A stretch of DNA of 64,000 bases from Brevundimonas halotolerans (GCF_003730275.1 NZ_QTTA01000020.1:79538-143537), one strand, 5' to 3'; counted from the stretch's first letter, positions 10,597-18,548 are shown. Translations and numbers: made by a program. The notes: a model not told the origin generated them from the sequence alone.

Positions 10597-11757
10597 TCAG
10601 GCGGTACGGGCGAACCAGGTGCGGATCACGGCGGTGTAGATTGCCGTCAGGGATTCCAGCTGGGCGACCGGCACCTGCTCGTCGATCTGATGCATGGTCT
10701 GGCCGACCAGACCCAGCTCCAGCACCGGGCAAAGGGCGCGGATGAAGCGGGCGTCCGAAGTGCCGCCGGTGGTCGAGCTTTCGAGCCGGAGACCCTCGAC
10801 AGCCTCTACGGCGACCTCGACGGCCTCTACCAGCGGACCGCGATCGGTGAGGAAGGCATCGCCCGAGCACAGATGCTCCAGCGAAATGGCCAGCCCGGTC
10901 TCGGCGGCGACCGCGGCCGCCTGTTCGTCCAGCCAAGCGGACAGGGCGTCGCCCGTGTGGGTCGGGTTGAAACGGATGTTCAGCCGGGCGGTGGCCTCGG
11001 CCGGAATGACGTTGGACGCCGGATTGCCCACGTCGACCGTGGTGATCTCGAGGTTCGAGGGCGGAAACTTCGGATAGCCGTCGTCCAGATGCGCCTCGGC
11101 CAGGCGGTTCAGCAGGCGCACCAGCACCGGCACCGGATTGGCGGCCCGGTCGGGATAGGCGACGTGGCCCTGACGCCCCTTGACCGTGATCCAGCTGTTC
11201 AGCGAGCCGCGCCGGCCGACCTTGATCATGTCGCCGAGCCGCTGGGACGACGAGGGCTCGCCCACCACACAGGCGTCGATCCGCTCACCCTCGGCCATGA
11301 GTTGCTCAACGACGCGCTTGGTGCCGTGCAGGGCCGGGCCCTCCTCATCGCCGGTGATCAGGAAGGACAGCGAGCCCGGCACGCCGCCCCCGGCCAATAC
11401 GCGCGAGACGGCGGCGACCCAGCAGGCGATGCCCCCCTTCATGTCGACCGCGCCTCGACCGTACAGCACGCCGTCCCGGACCTCGGCGGCGAAGGGGTCG
11501 TGCGACCAGGCGGCGACCGTGCCGGTCGGGACGACATCGGTGTGGCCGGCAAAGCAGAGGTTCGGCCCCTCGGTTCCCCGTCGGGCATAGAGGTTGGGCG
11601 TGCCCTCGAACGGCAGGTCGCGACAGGTGAAGCCCAGCCCCTCCAGCGCGGCCTTCAGCGTCGCCATCGCCCCCGCATCGACGGGGGTGACCGACGGGCT
11701 GCGGATCAGGTCGCGGGTCAGGGCAACGGGATCGATCAGGCGGGCTGGTGCGTGCAT
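10597..11757 (-). CDS. dapE: Succinyl-diaminopimelate desuccinylase
   Basis: This cytoplasmic zinc enzyme converts N-succinyl-LL-diaminopimelate to LL-DAP and succinate in the lysine and peptidoglycan precursor pathway. It has 386 residues. Motifs are SPSVTP, FAGHTDVVPTG (first metal His), GRGAVDMKGGIA, TGDEEGPA, the GRRGSLNSWI lid, and a C-terminal GTSDARFIR segment, all as in DapE. It converges with the amidohydrolase (5 bp apart). Both are M20 superfamily members, but they differ clearly in motif spacing and export. Confidence 0.94.
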   Translation of the reverse strand: MHAPARLIDPVALTRDLIRSPSVTPVDAGAMATLKAALEGLGFTCRDLPFEGTPNLYARRGTEGPNLCFAGHTDVVPTGTVAAWSHDPFAAEVRDGVLYGRGAVDMKGGIACWVAAVSRVLAGGGVPGSLSFLITGDEEGPALHGTKRVVEQLMAEGERIDACVVGEPSSSQRLGDMIKVGRRGSLNSWITVKGRQGHVAYPDRAANPVPVLVRLLNRLAEAHLDDGYPKFPPSNLEITTVDVGNPASNVIPAEATARLNIRFNPTHTGDALSAWLDEQAAAVAAETGLAISLEHLCSGDAFLTDRGPLVEAVEVAVEAVEGLRLESSTTGGTSDARFIRALCPVLELGLVGQTMHQIDEQVPVAQLESLTAIYTAVIRTWFARTA

Positions 11758-11800
11758 GGTTCCATGCTTTAGGAGGTGTCAGGACCTGCGAGAAGACCCC

Positions 11801-12271
11801 ATGCCCCGTATCGATCTGAACACAGCGCCGCGGGCCGACGGCACCACCTATCCCGAGGAGCACGCCGGGCCGTGCAAGGCGCGCCGGAAGCTGAAGCTGG
11901 GCGATGCCGTGGGTCTGGACCAGTTCGGCGTCAACCATCTGACCCTGCCGCCCGGCGCCTGGTCCAGCCAGCGTCACTGGCATGAAGGCGAGGACGAATT
12001 CGTCTGGGTGCTGTCGGGCGAGGTGGTGCTGGTCGAGGATGAGGGCGAGACCGTGCTGCGCGCCGGCGACTGCGCCGGGTTCAAGGCGGGGGTCAAAAAC
12101 GGCCACAAGCTGGAAAACCGCAGCGACGCCGATGCCGTCCTGCTCGAGGTCGGCACCCGCAAGCCCGGCGGCGACCAGGGCGAATATCCCGACATCGACA
12201 TGACCTTCCGCTCGGGCGTCTTCTCGCACCGCGACGGCACGCCTTACCCCAAGTCTGACCGGCGCACGTGA
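11801..12271 (+). CDS. Cupin-domain protein
   Basis: This is a 156-residue single cupin. The conserved metal-binding motif 1 reads SSQRHWHEGEDEFVWVLSGE (His-x-His, then Glu), and motif 2 follows around DCAGFKAGVKNGHKLENRS. Proteins of this type occur widely in alphaproteobacteria with no assigned reaction. The start ATG is taken after AGGAGG at 11771 and GAAGA nearer the codon. The gene overlaps the following MFS gene by four bases (GTGA), so the two are translationally coupled. Confidence 0.8.
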   Translation: MPRIDLNTAPRADGTTYPEEHAGPCKARRKLKLGDAVGLDQFGVNHLTLPPGAWSSQRHWHEGEDEFVWVLSGEVVLVEDEGETVLRAGDCAGFKAGVKNGHKLENRSDADAVLLEVGTRKPGGDQGEYPDIDMTFRSGVFSHRDGTPYPKSDRRT

Positions 12272-13536
12272 GCGACGAGCGACCCGACGCCTCTCTCTTA
12301 AGCGAAGGCCCGGCCAGTCCCTGGTCGGTGCCCGATTTCCGCTGGCTGTGGCTGGGCCGTCTGGCGGCGGTGCTGGGCATCCAGATCCAGTCGTCGGCCC
12401 TGTTGTGGCAGGTCTATGAGATCGCCCGGCGCGACCATCCGATCGAACAGGCCAGCCTGTATCTGGGGCTGGTGGGGCTGGCGCAATTCCTGCCGCTGCT
12501 GGCCCTGACCCTGCCCGCCGGGGCCATGGCCGACCGGCGCGACCGCAAGACGACGGTCATCCTGTCGGTTCTGGTCGAGGGCAGTTGCGCGGGGGCCTTC
12601 CTCGCGCTGGCGATCCGGGGCGATCCGCCGCTGTGGGGGCTGCTGGCGATTGCCGCCGTCTTTGGCGCCGCGCGCGCGTTTCTGGCCCCCGCGACCCAGG
12701 CCTTCCTGCCCATGGTGGTCGGCCGGCGGGCGCTGGCCCCGGCGATTGCCGCCCAGTCGATCGCCTTTCAGACCGGCGCCATTGCCGGCCCGGCGCTGGG
12801 CGGGCTGATCGTCGGCCTGTCGGTGCCGCTGGCCTATGGCGTGTCGGCGGTGATGTTCGCCGTGGCGGTCACCGCCCTGCTGCTGATCCGCACCTCGGGG
12901 CGCCCGCCGGTCATCCAGACGGGGCTGACGCGGCTGCAGGCCGTGACCGAGGGCCTGCGCTATGTGTGGAAGACCAAGATCGTGCTGGGCGCCATTTCGC
13001 TGGATCTGGTGGTCGTCATGTTCGCGGGCGTGGCCCTGCTGACGCCGGTGTTCGCGCGCGACATTCTGCATGTGGGGGCGCTGGGGTTTGGCCTGTTGCG
13101 CGCCTCCTTCGGGGTCGGGGCGCTGGCGATGGCGGTCTATCTCAGCCGGTTTCCGATCACCCGCAACGGCGGCACCTGGATGCTGGCGGCGGTGGCGGTG
13201 TTCGGCATCTGCACCCTGACGTTTGGCCTGTCGCGGATGGCCTGGCTGTCGGCGCTGGTGCTGTTGATCGGCGGCGCCGCCGACATGATCAGCGTCAATA
13301 TCCGCCAGACCCTGATCCAGCTGGCCACGCCCGATCACATGCGCGGCCGGGTCAGCTCGGTCTCCATGCTGTTCATCGGGGCGTCGAACGAACTGGGCGA
13401 GGCCTATTCCGGCGTGATGGTGCGGCTGCTGGGGCCCGTAGGCGCGGCGGTCTTCGGCGGGTTCGGCGCCCTGGCCTCGACGGGCATCTGGGCGAAGATG
13501 TTCCCGGACCTCAGGAAGGCGGACCGGCTGGAGTGA
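12268..13536 (+). CDS. MFS transporter, enterobactin-exporter (EntS)-like family
   Basis: This is a 422-residue major facilitator of the MFS_3 type (EntS/tetracenomycin-like), with ~12 hydrophobic helices. The conserved early region is PDFRWLWLGRLAAVLG; the loop 2-3 motif is AGAMADRRDRKTTVIL; the C-half has MRGRVSSVSMLFIGASNELG. The start is GTG inside the stop of the cupin gene. The substrate is unknown; no siderophore genes lie nearby, so I do not call it a siderophore exporter. Confidence 0.83.
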   Translation: MSDERPDASLLSEGPASPWSVPDFRWLWLGRLAAVLGIQIQSSALLWQVYEIARRDHPIEQASLYLGLVGLAQFLPLLALTLPAGAMADRRDRKTTVILSVLVEGSCAGAFLALAIRGDPPLWGLLAIAAVFGAARAFLAPATQAFLPMVVGRRALAPAIAAQSIAFQTGAIAGPALGGLIVGLSVPLAYGVSAVMFAVAVTALLLIRTSGRPPVIQTGLTRLQAVTEGLRYVWKTKIVLGAISLDLVVVMFAGVALLTPVFARDILHVGALGFGLLRASFGVGALAMAVYLSRFPITRNGGTWMLAAVAVFGICTLTFGLSRMAWLSALVLLIGGAADMISVNIRQTLIQLATPDHMRGRVSSVSMLFIGASNELGEAYSGVMVRLLGPVGAAVFGGFGALASTGIWAKMFPDLRKADRLE

Positions 13537-13555
13537 GGGGTCTCGCTCGCGCCGC

Positions 13556-14332
13556 CTATGCGGAGGGGCACGGGGCGGCGGGATGGTGCGCGGGCACACG
13601 GGTGGCAGGCCGGGTCAGGGCCAGTTCGGCCTGAATGAAGACGAAGGCCAGAATGGCGACCGCCTCGGCCATCTCTTCAAACAGTTCGTGCTGGAGAAGC
13701 GCACCGGCCGAAACCAGCAGCGCGATCCGGATCACCGACCTCCGGTCCAGGGGGGGCTGACGCAGCAGTGGAGCCAGCCATGGCGGCCGCAGGCTCAGCA
13801 GGCCCGCCGCGACAACCATGCCCCAGCCGACTACCGCATAGGCAATGTCATAGAGCCGGGGTGAGACGAAGTTGTGCAGATTGGTTTCGGCCTGAAGGTT
13901 CGCGGTGGCGAAGGCCCCGGTCGCGGACCATTGGAAGATGTGCTGGCCCCAGCTGGCTTCTTCGCCAAAGGCCAGAACCCCGAACAGGGCGACGCCTGAC
14001 CAGAAGCCGACCTTGAGTACAGCGCGGGAGACGACCGCCTCCCGTACGGCCAATACGACGATCAGGATCAGCCCGACGGCAGTGACGGTTTCCACCACGC
14101 CGCCATCATAGGTTTCAGCCCCGAACAGCCAGGGGGCCGCAAGGCCTTCACGCCACAGATAGAGAGTGATCGGCACCAGCACGCCCCAGGTGAGGATGAG
14201 CACACCTATCCCGGTCCGGGACAGCACGGCCGGGTTGGCACCATTGCCCCGCTCGCGAACCCTCCACGCGTGAAGGCAGACGGCCAGTCCGCACAGCCCG
14301 GCCAGCCCCGTACTTACTGTCATCCACGACAA
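13556..14332 (-). CDS. Uncharacterised polytopic membrane protein with GEEASWGQ motif
   Basis: This is a 258-residue protein with about seven hydrophobic segments. It carries FGEEASWGQHIF followed by NLQAETNLHNF. I recognise that pairing as a signature of an unnamed bacterial membrane family; I know of no function for it. The conserved acidic, Trp, Gln, His and Asn residues between helices look like a polar active or binding site in the membrane. The start is TTG at 14332, placed five bases after GGGGAGG; an ATG three codons inside (14323) is the alternative. It converges with the MFS gene. Confidence 0.7.
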   Translation of the reverse strand: MSWMTVSTGLAGLCGLAVCLHAWRVRERGNGANPAVLSRTGIGVLILTWGVLVPITLYLWREGLAAPWLFGAETYDGGVVETVTAVGLILIVVLAVREAVVSRAVLKVGFWSGVALFGVLAFGEEASWGQHIFQWSATGAFATANLQAETNLHNFVSPRLYDIAYAVVGWGMVVAAGLLSLRPPWLAPLLRQPPLDRRSVIRIALLVSAGALLQHELFEEMAEAVAILAFVFIQAELALTRPATRVPAHHPAAPCPSA

Positions 14333-14365
14333 GGCAACCTCCCCGACCTCTGTTCAGACATGAAG

Positions 14366-14442
14366 TGGGGGGCGTTCGTGGACTTGAACCACGGACCTGC
14401 GGGTTAAGAAGCCGCCGCTCTGCGCTACTGAGCTAAACGCCC
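14366..14442 (-). tRNA. tRNA-Lys (anticodon CTT), atypical D-loop
   Basis: This 77-base cloverleaf includes an encoded CCA. The acceptor stem GGGCGTT pairs with AACGCCC perfectly. The D-stem is GCTC/GAGC, the anticodon loop TTCTTAA gives CTT (reads AAG), and the T-arm is CGTGG-TTCAAGT-CCACG. Two oddities stand out. The D-loop (AGTAGCGCA) lacks the usual adjacent GG, and the last anticodon-stem pair (31-39) is C-C. The identity is assigned from the anticodon only. Confidence 0.8.
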
Positions 14443-14550
14443 GTCACTTGTCATGTCCCGGAATGACCCGGACAAGGATGAGTGGAGCAGGAACCGTGCC
14501 AGTGTCGACGGCGGGCTTTGGTGCGGCTCTCAACCGATCAGCCCGGACCG

Positions 14551-14660
14551 ACCCTGGGATCAAGTCCGAGGGTGACGGAGGAAAGCACGCGGGCGTTTCC
14601 GCCCCCTCCACCGCTTCGCGGTCCCCCTACGCCGTTGCACGGGGGAGGAGCTACGCCCGG
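14551..14660. repeat. Dispersed hairpin repeats between tRNA-Lys and dcd
   Basis: Two palindromic units lie here. The first, at 14551-14573, is an imperfect inverted repeat (ACCCTGGGAT...TCCGAGGGT). The second, ~14589-14660, begins CGGGCGT and ends ACGCCCG, with CCCCCTCC...TTCGCGG and GGGGGAGGAG inside, and it runs over the dcd stop codon. The CCGCCCCCTCC...CGCGG / GGGGGAGGAG unit recurs near 33350-33410, so it belongs to a dispersed family. No gene is visible in the remaining bases from 14443. Confidence 0.6.
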
Positions 14661-15676
14661 AAATGCTTGCTGAGCTTCAGCCCCTGGCTCTGGTAGTGGC
14701 TGCCGCCTTCGCCGTAGAGGCGGTCGGGGCGTTCGGTCAGGGGTTCATAGACCAGGCGAGCGACGATCTGGCCGTGTTCCAGCATGAAGGGGGTGTCGTG
14801 GGTGCGGACCTCGAGCACGCCCCTTGAGCCCGCCCCGTGCGCCTCGTCGGTGCCGAAGCCGGGGTCGAAGAAGCCGGCATAATGCACGCGGAACTCGCCG
14901 ACCGAGGGGTCGATGGGGGTCATTTCGGCGGCCTGGTCGACGGGGATCTCGACCGCTTCGCGTGAGGCCAGAATGTAGAATTCGCCGGGGTCCAGCATCA
15001 GCTCGCCGCGCTGGGCGCGCAGCGGCTCCCAGAAGTCGGCGGGGTCGTGGCCGGCCACCTTGTCCAGATCGATCAGGCCGGCGTGGCGACGCCCGCGATA
15101 GCCGACGATGCCGCCCTCATTTTTGAAGGCCAGATCGACGCCGACGCTGCGGGTTTCAAGACGGGGGGGCTCGCCCGCCTTGAGCCGCAGCTGGTTCAGC
15201 CGGGTGCCGGGGCGGACCAGCACGGAAAAGGTCTGGGGCGCGATTTCCAGATACAGCGGCCCGTCATAGCCCTCGGCCACATCGTCAAAGGTGGCGCCCC
15301 GGTCGGTCATCAGGCGGACGAACACATCGACCCGGCCGGTCGAGCTTTTCGGATTGGCGCGGGCCACCACGCCGGGCGGCAGGCTGAGCCGCTCCTGCAG
15401 CTTGACGATATAGACGCAGCCTTTTTCCAGCACCGCCCCGCCGTCGAGGTCGATGGTGTGCATGACCACGTCCTGGATGCGGGTCTCGACCGTGCGCTCG
15501 CCGGGCAAGAAGGAGGCGCGCACCCGCCAGCCCCGGTCGGACAGGCGCAGGTCCAGACTGGCGGGCTGGACCTGATCGGCATCAAAGGGCGTGTCCGAGG
15601 TCACGGCCCCGGCGGCGATCAGGGTATCGATGGCCTGGCAGGGCAGGATGCCGGGGCGGGAAGCGGTAAAGGTCAT
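14651..15676 (-). CDS. dcd: 2'-deoxycytidine 5'-triphosphate deaminase, long two-domain form
   Basis: This 341-residue enzyme is about twice the length of E. coli Dcd and matches the duplicated form found in alphaproteobacteria (DCD_N type). It would deaminate dCTP to dUTP for dTMP synthesis. The Dcd/dUTPase trimer motif reads ANPKSSTGRVDVFVRLMTDR in the first half. The second dUTPase-fold half has EFYILASREAVEIPV and HYAGFFDPGFG, and the C-terminus is SQGLKLSKHFRA. I chose the ATG at 15676 because upstream codons encode an Arg-rich unconserved stretch and would run into apaG. Confidence 0.85.
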   Translation of the reverse strand: MTFTASRPGILPCQAIDTLIAAGAVTSDTPFDADQVQPASLDLRLSDRGWRVRASFLPGERTVETRIQDVVMHTIDLDGGAVLEKGCVYIVKLQERLSLPPGVVARANPKSSTGRVDVFVRLMTDRGATFDDVAEGYDGPLYLEIAPQTFSVLVRPGTRLNQLRLKAGEPPRLETRSVGVDLAFKNEGGIVGYRGRRHAGLIDLDKVAGHDPADFWEPLRAQRGELMLDPGEFYILASREAVEIPVDQAAEMTPIDPSVGEFRVHYAGFFDPGFGTDEAHGAGSRGVLEVRTHDTPFMLEHGQIVARLVYEPLTERPDRLYGEGGSHYQSQGLKLSKHFRA

Positions 15677-15761
15677 GGCCTCAGTCTTCCACGGATTTCC
15701 GGGCGAGTCGTCAAGCCGAAACAGGCTTGCGGCGCGCGCGCGGCGGGGCGAGCATGGGGGC

Positions 15762-16166
15762 ATGTATGAGAGTGCCGCCTATACCGCCGAAACCCGGGGC
15801 GTCCGCGTCAAGGTTCAGCCCAGCTATCTCGCCGGGCGCTCGAACCCCGACGAGGGGCTGTGGGTCTGGGCCTATCAGATCGAGATCGTCAATCTGACCG
15901 GCGTGCCGGTACAGCTGCTGTCCCGCCACTGGGTCATCACCGATGCCACGGGCCGCGAGGAGGTGGTGATCGGCGACGGCGTGGTCGGCGAACAGCCGGT
16001 GATCGCGCCCGGCGACAGCCACAGCTATGCCTCGGGCTGCCCGCTACCGACGCCCTCCGGGGCCATGCGCGGAAGCTATGTGATGGAAACGCCCGACGGC
16101 GAACGGTTCGAGGCCGAAATCCCCGCCTTCAGCCTCGACGTGCCGGGCGCGAGGACGTTGAACTGA
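15762..16166 (+). CDS. apaG: ApaG family protein
   Basis: This is a 134-residue single-domain beta-sandwich protein (ApaG/DUF525). Conserved features are the N-terminal RGVRVKVQPSYL, VWAYQIEIVNLTGVPVQLLS, RHWVITDATG, VVGEQPVIAPGDSHSYASGC and MRGSYVMETPDGERFEAEIP. Family knowledge links ApaG to cation efflux phenotypes and Ap4A levels, and eukaryotic relatives bind substrates; the biochemical role is unsettled. It is divergent from dcd, and the 85 bp between them must hold both promoters. Confidence 0.92.
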   Translation: MYESAAYTAETRGVRVKVQPSYLAGRSNPDEGLWVWAYQIEIVNLTGVPVQLLSRHWVITDATGREEVVIGDGVVGEQPVIAPGDSHSYASGCPLPTPSGAMRGSYVMETPDGERFEAEIPAFSLDVPGARTLN

Positions 16167-16168
16167 CT

Positions 16169-16209
16169 GCGCTCAAGCAGCGAGCCGCCGCGCGGCGAGC
16201 GTTAGCGCC
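16169..16209 (+). repeat. 41-bp REP-like element, copy A
   Basis: This sits directly after the apaG stop. The unit begins GCGCTCAAGCAGCGAGCC and ends GCGAGCGTTAGCGCC, with a short GCCGC-CGC-GCGGC hairpin at its centre. Copy B (62557-62597, opposite strand) differs at three positions only, and two of those restore a base pair in the hairpin. A more degenerate copy C is at 62650-62690. It may act as a transcript-end structure for apaG. Confidence 0.65.
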
Positions 16210-16334
16210 CCAAATTTTCGAGGCCGGGGCTGCGTCAACCCGGAGAACCGCAGCCCCGCCCCCCGAAGGCTCGCCCGGCGCGAACGCCAGACGAGGGGGT
16301 GGTGGCCCACAAGGGGCGATCCTGAAAGCCTCAG

Positions 16335-16420
16335 GAGTGACGAGTGGCGAGTGGCGTGTGACGAGTAGTCAGACACAGTCGGCGGCGAAAGCAGAACTCG
16401 CCACTCGCCACTCGTCACTC
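16335..16420. repeat. 22-bp perfect inverted repeat downstream of gcrA
   Basis: The arms at 16335-16356 and 16399-16420 are exact reverse complements (left arm begins GAGTGACGAGTGGCGAGTGG) and enclose a 42-base loop. Each arm is itself built from a GAGTGRCGA-like unit, repeated again in the loop (GTGTGACGAGTAG). The right arm runs into the gcrA stop codon, so it could cap the gcrA transcript, but there is no U-tract. The rest of 16210-16334 shows no gene. Confidence 0.75.
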
Positions 16421-16937
16421 AGATGTACCGCCGCAGCGAACGAGCGAGATCGGTGCTGCCGTCCTTGGAGCCGCGCTTGACCTGGGGCTGATAGGCGACC
16501 CGGGCGTGCTCGACGCAATAGACGCCTTCCGAGGCGCGACGGCCGCAGAAGCTGAACTCGGTCGAGGACGGATCGCCGATCGGCCATTTGCACATATGGG
16601 CACCCAGCGTCATGACCGTGGCCGTGCCGGGCATTTCCGGGGTCGGGTCGGGACGGGTCGGCGGCACGGGGCGCGACTGGGCGGCCTCGATGCGGCGCGG
16701 GGCCGACGGCTGGGCCGGGGCGGGGGCCGCCGCGCGCGGGCGGGTGGGGCGATAGGTCGTGCGCGCCGGCTGGCTGGGCGCAGCCCGGCCCGACAGGCCC
16801 AGGCGGTGCACCTTGCCGATCACGGCGTTGCGGGTCACGCCACCGCCCAGAGCCTTGGCGATCTGGCTGGCCGACTGGCCCTCAAGCCAGAGCTTGGTCA
16901 GTGCGCCAACGCGATCCTCGGTCCAGCCTGCGGTCAT
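16419..16937 (-). CDS. gcrA: Cell-cycle transcriptional regulator GcrA
   Basis: This 172-residue regulator binds sigma-70 RNA polymerase and preferentially activates promoters carrying CcrM-methylated GANTC sites. Residues 1-~50 form the DNA-binding HTH (GWTEDRVGALTKLW, SASQIAKALGGGVTRNAVIG, KVHRLGLSGR). A Pro/Ala/Arg linker follows, then the C-terminal RNA-polymerase-binding part with the cysteine pattern CKWPIGDPSSTEFSFCGR and GVYCVEHARVAYQ. I chose the ATG at 16937 (MTAGWTEDRV) from family N-termini; GGGAGG lies just upstream. Its own promoter region carries GANTC sites. Confidence 0.95.
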   Translation of the reverse strand: MTAGWTEDRVGALTKLWLEGQSASQIAKALGGGVTRNAVIGKVHRLGLSGRAAPSQPARTTYRPTRPRAAAPAPAQPSAPRRIEAAQSRPVPPTRPDPTPEMPGTATVMTLGAHMCKWPIGDPSSTEFSFCGRRASEGVYCVEHARVAYQPQVKRGSKDGSTDLARSLRRYI

Positions 16938-16957
16938 GCCATCCTCCCGGTTTGGTC

Positions 16958-17080
16958 GATTCAATATCTTGCGTCGGGTGCCCCGTCTGGAGCGCCTGAC
17001 CCACAACCAGTCGTAAACCTCTCGTTAACAGACGCAAGATGTGCGATTCGGAGTGTCCACAGAAACCACATCTTGAATCA
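16958..17080 (-). promoter_or_regulatory. gcrA upstream region: three GANTC sites, DnaA-box-like and CtrA half-site
   Basis: GANTC sites are visible at 16958-16962, 17046-17050 and 17076-17080. GTGTCCACA (one strand of a DnaA-box-like sequence) lies at 17054-17062, and a TTAAC (CtrA half-site-like) lies near 17034. In Caulobacter, gcrA is controlled by DnaA, CtrA and CcrM methylation, so the cluster fits. Individual site use is inferred. The same 211-bp gap also has to serve the divergent permease gene. Confidence 0.6.
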
Positions 17081-17148
17081 GCGTTCGCTGAAGGCTCCGG
17101 GGGCCGTTTGGCTTGAACCGGAGCCCTATCGGGCGCATCTGGCCGGAC

Positions 17149-17997
17149 ATGACCGAACGCACGCCCTCCACCCTCGCTGACCTCGCCACCGCCGATGCCG
17201 CCAAGGGCCCGCCCGTGCCGCGCCGCTATGCAGGGATCAACGGGATCGGTGTCTGGACGCTGTATCTCCGCGAGGTTCGCCGCTTCTGGAAGGTGGGGGC
17301 CCAGACGGTCGCCGCCCCGGTGGTGACGACCCTGCTCTATATGCTGGTGTTCGTGGTGGCCTTCGAGGGCGGGCGCCCGCCCCTGCACGGCACGCCGTTT
17401 GCCGAGTTCGTGGCGCCGGGCCTGATCATGATGGCCATGCTGAACAACGCCTTTGCCAACTCATCCTCCAGCCTGATCCAGGCCAAGATCATGGGCACAG
17501 CCACCGACTTCCTGACCCCGCCGCTCAGCCCGCTGGAGCTGACCATCGGCTTTACCCTCGGCGCCGCCACGCGCGGACTGGTGGTCGGGCTGGTGACCGC
17601 TTTGTGCGTGCTGCCGTTCGCGCAGCTTGAGATCCAGAACCTCGGCCTGATCCTGTGGTTCGGCCTGTGTGCCAGCCTGCTGATGGGGATGGTCGGGGTG
17701 CTGGCCGGTCTGTGGAGTGAGAAGTTCGACCAGCTGTCGGCGGTGCAGAATTTCGTGGTCATGCCGCTCACCTTCCTGTCGGGTGCCTTCTATCTGGTCG
17801 AGCGCCTGCCCGAGCCGTTCGCCACCTTCAGCCGCTTCAACCCCTTCTTCTATCTGATCGACGGCTTCAGGGCCGGCTTCATCGGCCAGGCCGAGAGCAA
17901 TCTGCTGATCGGCGGCGCGGCAGCCGGCGCGTTGACGGTTGTGTTCGCCGTCATCTGCTGGGCCGTGTTCCGCTCAGGCTGGCGGCTGAAGAGCTGA
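17149..17997 (+). CDS. ABC-2 type transporter permease
   Basis: This 282-residue permease has six hydrophobic segments and the ABC-2 family layout. An amphipathic WTLYLREVRRFWKVG precedes the first helix; the middle has EFVAPGLIMMAMLNNAF; the end has NPFFYLIDGFRAGFIG. It resembles the YadH-type permeases that pair with a separate ATPase. No ATP-binding subunit is encoded next to it, so its partner must lie elsewhere. I preferred the ATG at 17149; an in-frame TTG at 17113 is less likely. Confidence 0.85.
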   Translation: MTERTPSTLADLATADAAKGPPVPRRYAGINGIGVWTLYLREVRRFWKVGAQTVAAPVVTTLLYMLVFVVAFEGGRPPLHGTPFAEFVAPGLIMMAMLNNAFANSSSSLIQAKIMGTATDFLTPPLSPLELTIGFTLGAATRGLVVGLVTALCVLPFAQLEIQNLGLILWFGLCASLLMGMVGVLAGLWSEKFDQLSAVQNFVVMPLTFLSGAFYLVERLPEPFATFSRFNPFFYLIDGFRAGFIGQAESNLLIGGAAAGALTVVFAVICWAVFRSGWRLKS

Positions 17998-18014
17998 GGC
18001 AGGAGAAGGTTTCG

Positions 18015-18548
18015 ATGGATCGGGTCGTCGTCGAACATGTCCGGGCAACGCCGGAGGAGTTGCAGCCCGGGGAGACGGGCTGGGAAGACGCCCTGCGCTG
18101 GGCCGAAGTGCCACTTCTTATTGAGGTCGGAGGTCTGGCCGCACTGGTCGTTCTGATCTTCATCTTCCCTGCACCCGGTTTGGCCAAGGCTGCGGCGGTA
18201 GGGATTGCTGTCGCCGCCTTGCTGGGCAAACTCGCTGCGAGGCAGTGGCTCGCCAGACGCCAGCTGAAATTTCACCGCAGCACAGCCTCTGGAAGTCAGG
18301 CCTCGACATACGTGATCGATCATCAAGGGCTGGCAATTGGCAATATGTACGCGGAGAGCCGGACGTACTGGTCGGCCATGAGGGGGGTCATTCGGTACCC
18401 GAACCGCTATGTCTTCCTCTTCACGCCCGCTCACAATCCGGTTCTGCCACGACGGCTACTGACGCCCGAGCAGGATGCCGCCTTGCAGGCCCTGATAGCG
18501 GGCGCCGGGGTGACGATCACGGACGGTCCACCCCCCGGTGTTGACTAA
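18015..18548 (+). CDS. YcxB-like membrane protein
   Basis: This is a 177-residue protein with two adjacent transmembrane helices (residues ~33-72) and a soluble C-terminal domain. The latter resembles the YcxB-like domain: YVIDHQGLAIGNMYAESRTY, WSAMRGVIRYPNRYVFLF, then a leucine/proline segment with RRLLTPEQDAALQALI. No function is known for the family. A GGAGAAGG Shine-Dalgarno precedes the ATG. It follows the permease by 17 bp and may be co-transcribed. Confidence 0.65.
   Translation: MDRVVVEHVRATPEELQPGETGWEDALRWAEVPLLIEVGGLAALVVLIFIFPAPGLAKAAAVGIAVAALLGKLAARQWLARRQLKFHRSTASGSQASTYVIDHQGLAIGNMYAESRTYWSAMRGVIRYPNRYVFLFTPAHNPVLPRRLLTPEQDAALQALIAGAGVTITDGPPPGVD

Noticed and set aside
16335..16420. 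Possible CRISPR-like repetition in the GAGTGRCGA units
   Set aside because: The units are short, irregular and arranged as one inverted repeat; there are no spacers or cas genes.
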